NCBI GenBank assembly: GCA_021802375.1
Contig: JAKAAL010000139.1
Location: 1 to 8,512, forward strand
Source of the DNA: Bacillota bacterium
GTDB lineage: Bacteria > Bacillota_E > Sulfobacillia > Sulfobacillales > Sulfobacillaceae
Reading direction: 5' to 3'
DNA length: 8,512 nucleotides
Of this stretch, positions 4,579 through 8,512 are shown piece after piece. The notes beneath the pieces are model-generated. The model was not told where the DNA came from and searched no databases. It worked only from the letters and a program-made list of their open reading frames with translations. Within the stretch, counting starts at the first letter, position 1; each line of letters starts with the position of its first letter. The position numbers were made by a program, and so were the translations under genes.

Positions 4579-6402
4579 GTGACATCTTCCAGCCCGAATC
4601 ATGCGAGGGGAACCGATTCTGCCGCGCGGGTTGCTTCCTACTTGGCTGGGCATACCTGGCGAATTCAAGAAAATAGCAATACGAGCTATAGTTTACAAGG
4701 CCTCAATAGTTTTCTCAGTGGGGCGGGCACAGCAGCGTACTGGCTTGAACAGATTTATCCGGCGGCTGTCGCGGAAGCCCATCGTTCCGGTGATCTCCAT
4801 CTTCATGATCTGGGTACCCTGGGCCCCTACTGTGTCGGGTGGGATTTATATGACTTCCTTCGCCGCGGTATCGTCGGCGTCCGGGGGCGGGTCGCTTCGG
4901 CCCCGCCCCAACACTTCCGCACCGCCTTGGGGCAACTGGTGAATCTCCTATACACGCTGCAAGGGGAGGCCGCGGGGGCCCAGGCCGTGTCCCATGTGGA
5001 CACCCTTCTCGCCCCGTTTATTCGACAGGATGACCTGTCCGCCACGGAGGTGAAGCAAGCGTTACAGGAGTTTCTTTTTAACATGAACATTCCCACCCGG
5101 GTGGGCTTCCAAGCCCCTTTCACGAATGTCACCCTCGATGTGAAGGTTTCTCCCTCGTACCGCACCCTGCCAGCGGTTATTGGTGGGACGGAGCAAGCCT
5201 TTACCTATGGCGACTGCCAGGCCGAGATGGATCTGTTTAATAAGGCGTTCTGCGAGGTGATGCGGGATGGGGATGCGCAGGGACGAGGATTCACTTTTCC
5301 TATTCCCACCTATAACGTGACGCGGGAATTCCCCTGGGACACAGAGGTGGGCCAATCGATCGCCCGCCTGACAGCCAAGTACGGGACTCCCTATTTCGCG
5401 AATTTTATCTCCAGTGATATGCAGCCGGAGGACGCCCGTTCCATGTGCTGTCGCCTGCGCCTTGATCTTCGCGCGCTGCGGATGCGAGGTGGTGGCCTCT
5501 TTGGGGCTAACCCCCTTACCGGTTCCTTAGGGGTTGTGACCATCAACCTCCCCCGTCTTGGCTTCATCTCACGGACCCGTCGGGAGTTCTTCACGCGTCT
5601 CGCCCGTCTTATGATACTGGCCAAAGACAGTCTGCTCATCAAGCGGGAACATGTCGAAACGTGGACCCGACAGGGTCTGTATCCCTACTCGGCCGTCTAC
5701 TTAGAACCGGTGCGTAACGCCTCCGGTGAGTACTGGCACAATCACTTTAATACCATCGGTGTGGTCGGTATGCACGAGGCGGCACAGAATCTGTTGGGGT
5801 GCGGGATTGATCAGATCGAGGGACATGCCTTGGCTGGCGAGGTGCTGGACTTTATGCGCGACCAATTGAGGCAATTTCAGACGGAAACAGGGCAACTTTT
5901 TAATCTTGAGGCCACTCCAGCAGAAAGTGTCAGCTACCGTCTGGCGCGACTGGATCGTGAACGTTTCCCCGGCATGATCCAATCCGGAGATCCGGCTGGA
6001 GAGCCTTATTATACGAACAGCACGCAGTTACCGGTAAACGCCACCAGTGATCCGTTCGAGGCTCTCGACCATCAAAACGACCTGCAAACCCGCTATACCG
6101 GGGGGACCGTGTTACACCTTTTTCTGGGCGAACGAGTCGAGGACCCCCACACTATTACTACCCTGGTGAGCACCATCATGGCCCACTATCGTATCCCGTA
6201 CTTGACAGTGACCCCCACGTTTAGCATCTTCCCCGTTCATCGATACTTGCCTGGCGAACAGTGGACCTGCCCGTCCTGTGGCGCCGAGACGGAGGTGTGG
6301 AGTCGCGTGGTGGGGTACTATCGACCCGTACAGAGTTGGAACCGAGGAAAACAGCAGGAATTCAAGGAGCGCCGTGCGTATGTTCTCGCCAAACGCCAAT
6401 AG
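4579..6402 (+). CDS. nrdD: Anaerobic (class III) ribonucleoside-triphosphate reductase
   Basis: This glycyl-radical enzyme reduces ribonucleoside triphosphates to deoxy forms without oxygen. The 607-residue protein lacks an N-terminal ATP-cone and begins directly with the catalytic barrel (NSNTSYSLQGLNSFLSG near residue 35). C85 (GPYCVGWDL) and C290/C291 (SMCCRLRLD) are the active-site cysteine candidates; C290 falls at the number of the T4 NrdD radical cysteine. NPLTGSLGVVTINLPR follows. The C-terminal radical site is G579 (RVVGYYRPV). The zinc region keeps C564-x-x-C567, but the upstream ligand position reads SIFPVHRY (F551, R555), where related proteins, as I recall, have SICP-x-HGY. GTG 4579 is the only in-frame start after an upstream stop, with GGGGG 8 nt before it. 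nrdG overlaps its 3' end, and NrdR-like boxes precede it. Confidence 0.95.
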   Translation: MTSSSPNHARGTDSAARVASYLAGHTWRIQENSNTSYSLQGLNSFLSGAGTAAYWLEQIYPAAVAEAHRSGDLHLHDLGTLGPYCVGWDLYDFLRRGIVGVRGRVASAPPQHFRTALGQLVNLLYTLQGEAAGAQAVSHVDTLLAPFIRQDDLSATEVKQALQEFLFNMNIPTRVGFQAPFTNVTLDVKVSPSYRTLPAVIGGTEQAFTYGDCQAEMDLFNKAFCEVMRDGDAQGRGFTFPIPTYNVTREFPWDTEVGQSIARLTAKYGTPYFANFISSDMQPEDARSMCCRLRLDLRALRMRGGGLFGANPLTGSLGVVTINLPRLGFISRTRREFFTRLARLMILAKDSLLIKREHVETWTRQGLYPYSAVYLEPVRNASGEYWHNHFNTIGVVGMHEAAQNLLGCGIDQIEGHALAGEVLDFMRDQLRQFQTETGQLFNLEATPAESVSYRLARLDRERFPGMIQSGDPAGEPYYTNSTQLPVNATSDPFEALDHQNDLQTRYTGGTVLHLFLGERVEDPHTITTLVSTIMAHYRIPYLTVTPTFSIFPVHRYLPGEQWTCPSCGAETEVWSRVVGYYRPVQSWNRGKQQEFKERRAYVLAKRQ

Positions 6403-7102
6403 GATGATTGCCGGCATCGTGCCGTTGTCATTGGTGGACGTCCCGAACAATCCGGCGATAACGGTGTTTACCCGTGGGTGCAATCTCCGTTGCCCTTACT
6501 GTCATAATCCCGAACTGGTTCGCCGGTCGATGACCGCTCCATCCTGGGATAGAGACAGGTTTGATGATTTTTTGCGGAAGCGTCGGGCGGTTATCCAATA
6601 TATTGCGGTTACGGGCGGGGAACCGACCTTGCATCCCGGCTTGCCAGCTTTTCTGGATCACGTGCGGAGTCTCGGATTTCGGGTCAAACTGGATACGAAT
6701 GGAAGTCGACCCGCGGTGGTGCAGCATCTTCTCGAAGCCGGTTTTATCAACTACATCGCGATGGATGTGAAAACGTGGTGGGATCACTATGATCGGGTGG
6801 GGGCCCCGGAAGGAGTTCCCTTCCGGGAGACCGCAAAGATTATTCAAACCTTAGCGCCGGATTACGAGTTTCGCACGACCGTCGCCCCGGGAATCGTGGG
6901 TTGGGAGGACCTTCGGGCGTTGGCTCAGGATTTGATGGGGAGCCGCCGCTATGTGTTGCAACAATTCGTTTCCCATAATGCGTTACTGGACTCCGCATGG
7001 GCGGCGGTACCTCCCTATCCGGATGCGATCGTGCGCGCCTGGGCGCACGATTTAGAACCTTACTACGATACGGTATTCGTGCGCAATTTGGGCCTTAGTT
7101 GA
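6380..7102 (+). CDS. nrdG: Anaerobic ribonucleotide reductase activating protein (radical SAM)
   Basis: NrdG uses a [4Fe-4S] cluster and S-adenosylmethionine to place the glycyl radical on NrdD. The cluster motif is C34-x3-C38-x2-C41 in TRGCNLRCPYCHNPE, followed by a glycine-rich TGGEPTLHPGL SAM-binding segment and a KLDTNGS strand. ATG 6380 is chosen because AAGGAG (6364-6369) lies 10 nt before it; this overlaps nrdD by 23 nt and gives 240 residues. ATG 6404, 1 nt after the nrdD stop, would give 232 residues. It puts the conserved SLVDVP segment nearer the N-terminus, as in many relatives, but has no SD. The product is longer than the roughly 155-residue E. coli NrdG and belongs to the larger PflA-like activase type. 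The overlap implies co-translation with nrdD. Confidence 0.92.
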   Translation: MFSPNANRMIAGIVPLSLVDVPNNPAITVFTRGCNLRCPYCHNPELVRRSMTAPSWDRDRFDDFLRKRRAVIQYIAVTGGEPTLHPGLPAFLDHVRSLGFRVKLDTNGSRPAVVQHLLEAGFINYIAMDVKTWWDHYDRVGAPEGVPFRETAKIIQTLAPDYEFRTTVAPGIVGWEDLRALAQDLMGSRRYVLQQFVSHNALLDSAWAAVPPYPDAIVRAWAHDLEPYYDTVFVRNLGLS

Positions 7103-7109
7103 CGGGATA

Positions 7110-7154
7110 TGCCGGAAGGGGGCCTATCCTGCCTGACAGGGCTTCCCTCCGGCA
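7110..7154 (+). terminator. Stem-loop after nrdG
   Basis: TGCCGGAAGGG (7110-7120) pairs with CCCTCCGGCA (7145-7154) with one bulged A, and an inner CCTG/CAGG adds a smaller stem. It begins 8 nt after the nrdG stop. No T-run follows, so it may be a weak terminator or an mRNA-stabilising 3' structure rather than a classical intrinsic terminator. Confidence 0.45.
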
Positions 7155-7496
7155 GTCAGGGTTAGATGATTAGAGCAGGGCGGGGACCGCCCGTCGTCAC
7201 GTAACGAGTCCCTATTGTGTATTCTCGGGACCGCGTCGCGGGGGTGCCGCGCGCCATACGAAATGCGCTGATTTTGTAACGGTTACCGGTTCGGTCGAGG
7301 ACAGGAAAGTGGATATCATGACACGATTTCCTGTCGATCGCCGGGTCAAGGTCCTGGCTTTTCTCATGGTCAGACAGGCCTGGAATGGTCTGCCGCGTGT
7401 AGCCACCGGAGGGCCGTTCATCGCTGGGCGGGCACGGGGTGCCTGAGACGATTCGTGTCAACGCCCGCATGCCCATCCGGGAAGAGCGGTAGGGTT
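7155..7496. other. Intergenic stretch with several hairpins, no supported gene
   Basis: No convincing gene is seen in this roughly 340-nt stretch. It holds a perfect 9-bp inverted repeat, GACAGGAAA/TTTCCTGTC (7300-7308/7327-7335) around an 18-nt loop. It also has CAGAC/GTCTG (7371-7375/7388-7392) and GCGGGC/GCCCGC (7428-7433/7463-7468). These could belong to a leader RNA of the downstream Ni/Co permease gene or to decayed mobile DNA. I do not recognise a NiCo or cobalamin riboswitch consensus in it. An open minus-strand frame (7162-7590) crosses the whole stretch but lacks recognisable motifs. Confidence 0.4.
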
Positions 7497-7515
7497 GGAT
7501 TGACAATGTCAATCC
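7497..7515. promoter_or_regulatory. Perfect 19-bp palindrome at the Ni/Co permease promoter
   Basis: GGATTGACA-A-TGTCAATCC is a perfect inverted repeat with a single central base, ending 56 bp before the GTG start of the permease. Its left half contains TTGACA (7500-7505), a consensus -35 hexamer, and a second palindrome, ACAAATTTGT (7525-7534), lies where the -10 region would fall. This fits repressor binding over the promoter. It does not match the NikR consensus (GTATGA-N16-TCATAC), so the regulator is unknown. Confidence 0.55.
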
Positions 7516-7571
7516 CCCAGGTTCACAAATTTGTTTGGCATGGTGCGTACTGTTGAATGGAGGGAAATCTT

Positions 7572-8512
7572 GTGACAAAAAACGGAGCACGAGGCGGCTT
7601 GAACCGGCTCCTTTCGCGATTAAACACGTCCGAACAGATGGAATTGACAGGGATGGCGGCTACGATTCTGGGATTGCACATTCTCGGAATCGGCATTGTC
7701 TGGGCTCTCGTAGCGCCACACCACTATCTCCTGGGCCATCGCGTTTATGATTGGGGTCTTGGCCTCACGGCGTATATGTTGGGGCTACGACATGCTTTTG
7801 ATGCGGACCATATTGCCGCGATTGATAATACGACGCGGAAACTCCTCACCGATGGGAAACGTCCGCTGTCCGTCGGCTTTTTCTTTTCTTTAGGGCATTC
7901 AACGATCGTATTCGGGTTGGCGGCCGCATTGGCTATCGGGATTCGAGAGGCAAGGGCGCTCACACACGGTGCGATCACAAATGACTTGGGCATTTTCGGC
8001 ACAATCGTCTCAGGAAGCTTTCTGTATCTTATGGCATTGACGAACCTGGGGGTTTTGATAGAGATCATCCGGACGGCGCGGGCCATGCTCACCGGAACTG
8101 CTACAACGGACGACCTCGACTCGCTGGGGCAGTCTAGAGGCTTAATCAATAGACTTTTGGCGCAAACCATGAAGACGCTTCGCACGCCGTCGCAGATGTA
8201 TCCTGTGGGTGTTCTTTTTGGTCTGGGTTTTGATACTGCTTCTGAAGTGGCGTTATTGATCTTGGCCGGCGGGGCCGCGGCCGCGAGTTTGCCATGGTAT
8301 GCGGTGTTGGCACTACCCATTTTATTTGCGGCCGGCATGAGTCTTTTTGACACTTTGGACAGCCTCTTTATGAATGTCGCATACGGATGGGCTTTTTCTA
8401 ATGCGATTCGCAAAATCTACTACAACATTACTATAACAGGGCTTTCTATTATGGTCGCGTTATTGATCTTGGCCGGCGGGGCCGCGGCCGCGAGTTTGCC
8501 ATGGTATGCGGT
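7572..8512 (+). CDS. NiCoT-family nickel/cobalt permease (HoxN/HupN/NixA type), 3' end missing
   Basis: This high-affinity membrane permease imports Ni2+ and/or Co2+ for metalloenzymes such as urease and hydrogenase, or for cobalamin. GTG 7572 is preceded by GGAGGG (7559-7564) with 7 nt spacing. The family signature RHAFDADHIAAIDN is present (H74, D77, D79, H80), along with a GHST segment in TM3 (108-111), LGFDTASE (D221) and FAAGMSLFDTLDS. About seven hydrophobic segments are visible before the edge. The frame remains open for 313 codons. From about residue 296 it repeats residues 227-245, because the last 56 bases duplicate 8250-8305, so the real C-terminus (family about 330-350 residues) is not in this window. 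A palindromic operator stands upstream. Metal preference cannot be told from sequence. Confidence 0.9.
   Translation, partial: MTKNGARGGLNRLLSRLNTSEQMELTGMAATILGLHILGIGIVWALVAPHHYLLGHRVYDWGLGLTAYMLGLRHAFDADHIAAIDNTTRKLLTDGKRPLSVGFFFSLGHSTIVFGLAAALAIGIREARALTHGAITNDLGIFGTIVSGSFLYLMALTNLGVLIEIIRTARAMLTGTATTDDLDSLGQSRGLINRLLAQTMKTLRTPSQMYPVGVLFGLGFDTASEVALLILAGGAAAASLPWYAVLALPILFAAGMSLFDTLDSLFMNVAYGWAFSNAIRKIYYNITITGLSIMVALLILAGGAAAASLPWYA
8457..8512. repeat. Direct copy of 8250-8305 at the window edge
   Basis: The last 56 bases repeat 8250-8305 without a mismatch, 207 bp (69 codons) downstream and in frame. Identity starts at GCGTTATTGATC; the protein before it (SIMVALLI) fits the last helix of the permease, while what follows fits the earlier helix. 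A short shared stretch at both sites followed by a jump and the contig end suggests a misjoin, not a biological duplication. Confidence 0.9.

Noticed and set aside
7162..7590. 142-codon open frame on the minus strand
   Set aside because: No recognisable motif or good SD, it overlaps the start of the permease gene, and its composition is Arg/Thr/Ser/Pro-rich. A decayed gene cannot be excluded.
1..8512. CRISPR array, rRNA, replication origin or novel defence system
   Set aside because: No regularly spaced repeats, rRNA segments, DnaA-box clusters or defence-type genes were seen. The repeats at both edges are single copies of internal sequence.

Overview
The window reads as a contig from an acidophilic, sulfur-metabolising Gram-positive bacterium, most like Sulfobacillus or a relative. 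This is inferred from the gene set: a DoxD/DoxA thiosulfate:quinone oxidoreductase pair, an oxygen-independent ribonucleotide reductase with its activase, a NiCoT-type Ni/Co permease, moderately GC-rich DNA, strong Shine-Dalgarno (SD) sequences and GTG starts. No 16S or other taxonomic marker is present, so the assignment is tentative.

Left part, minus strand (about 1-4250). A sulfur gene block runs right to left: doxD (3631-4197), doxA (1320-1865), then a thiO-like FAD oxidase (1-1047, 3' end lost). doxD and doxA are separated by an IS110-family element on the opposite strand: transposase 2252-3487 plus about 300 nt of hairpin-rich non-coding left end that fits a bridge RNA. Between doxD and the IS sits an orphan SD plus ATG (ATG at 3511-3509). 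The IS therefore appears to have landed just inside a reading frame, or in the leader, between the two oxidoreductase subunits.

Middle (4198-4578). This is a divergent intergenic region. Next to doxD is a perfect TGTGA-N6-TCACA palindrome. Further right is a GC-rich segment that can fold into a three-way junction. Just before nrdD there are two NrdR-box-like sequences spaced exactly 32 bp apart.

Right part, plus strand. nrdD (4579-6402) overlaps nrdG (6380-7102). These encode the glycyl-radical class III ribonucleotide reductase and its radical-SAM activase. A stem-loop follows, then about 420 nt without a supported gene but with several hairpins. A perfect 19-bp palindrome overlaps a TTGACA box, and then comes a nickel/cobalt permease gene that runs off the window.

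Both window ends are suspect. The first 72 bases are an exact inverted copy of 374-445, and the last 56 bases are an exact direct copy of 8250-8305. Both copies reach the very edge and corrupt the 3' ends of the genes there. They look like assembly or amplification chimeras, and the protein termini encoded there should not be trusted.
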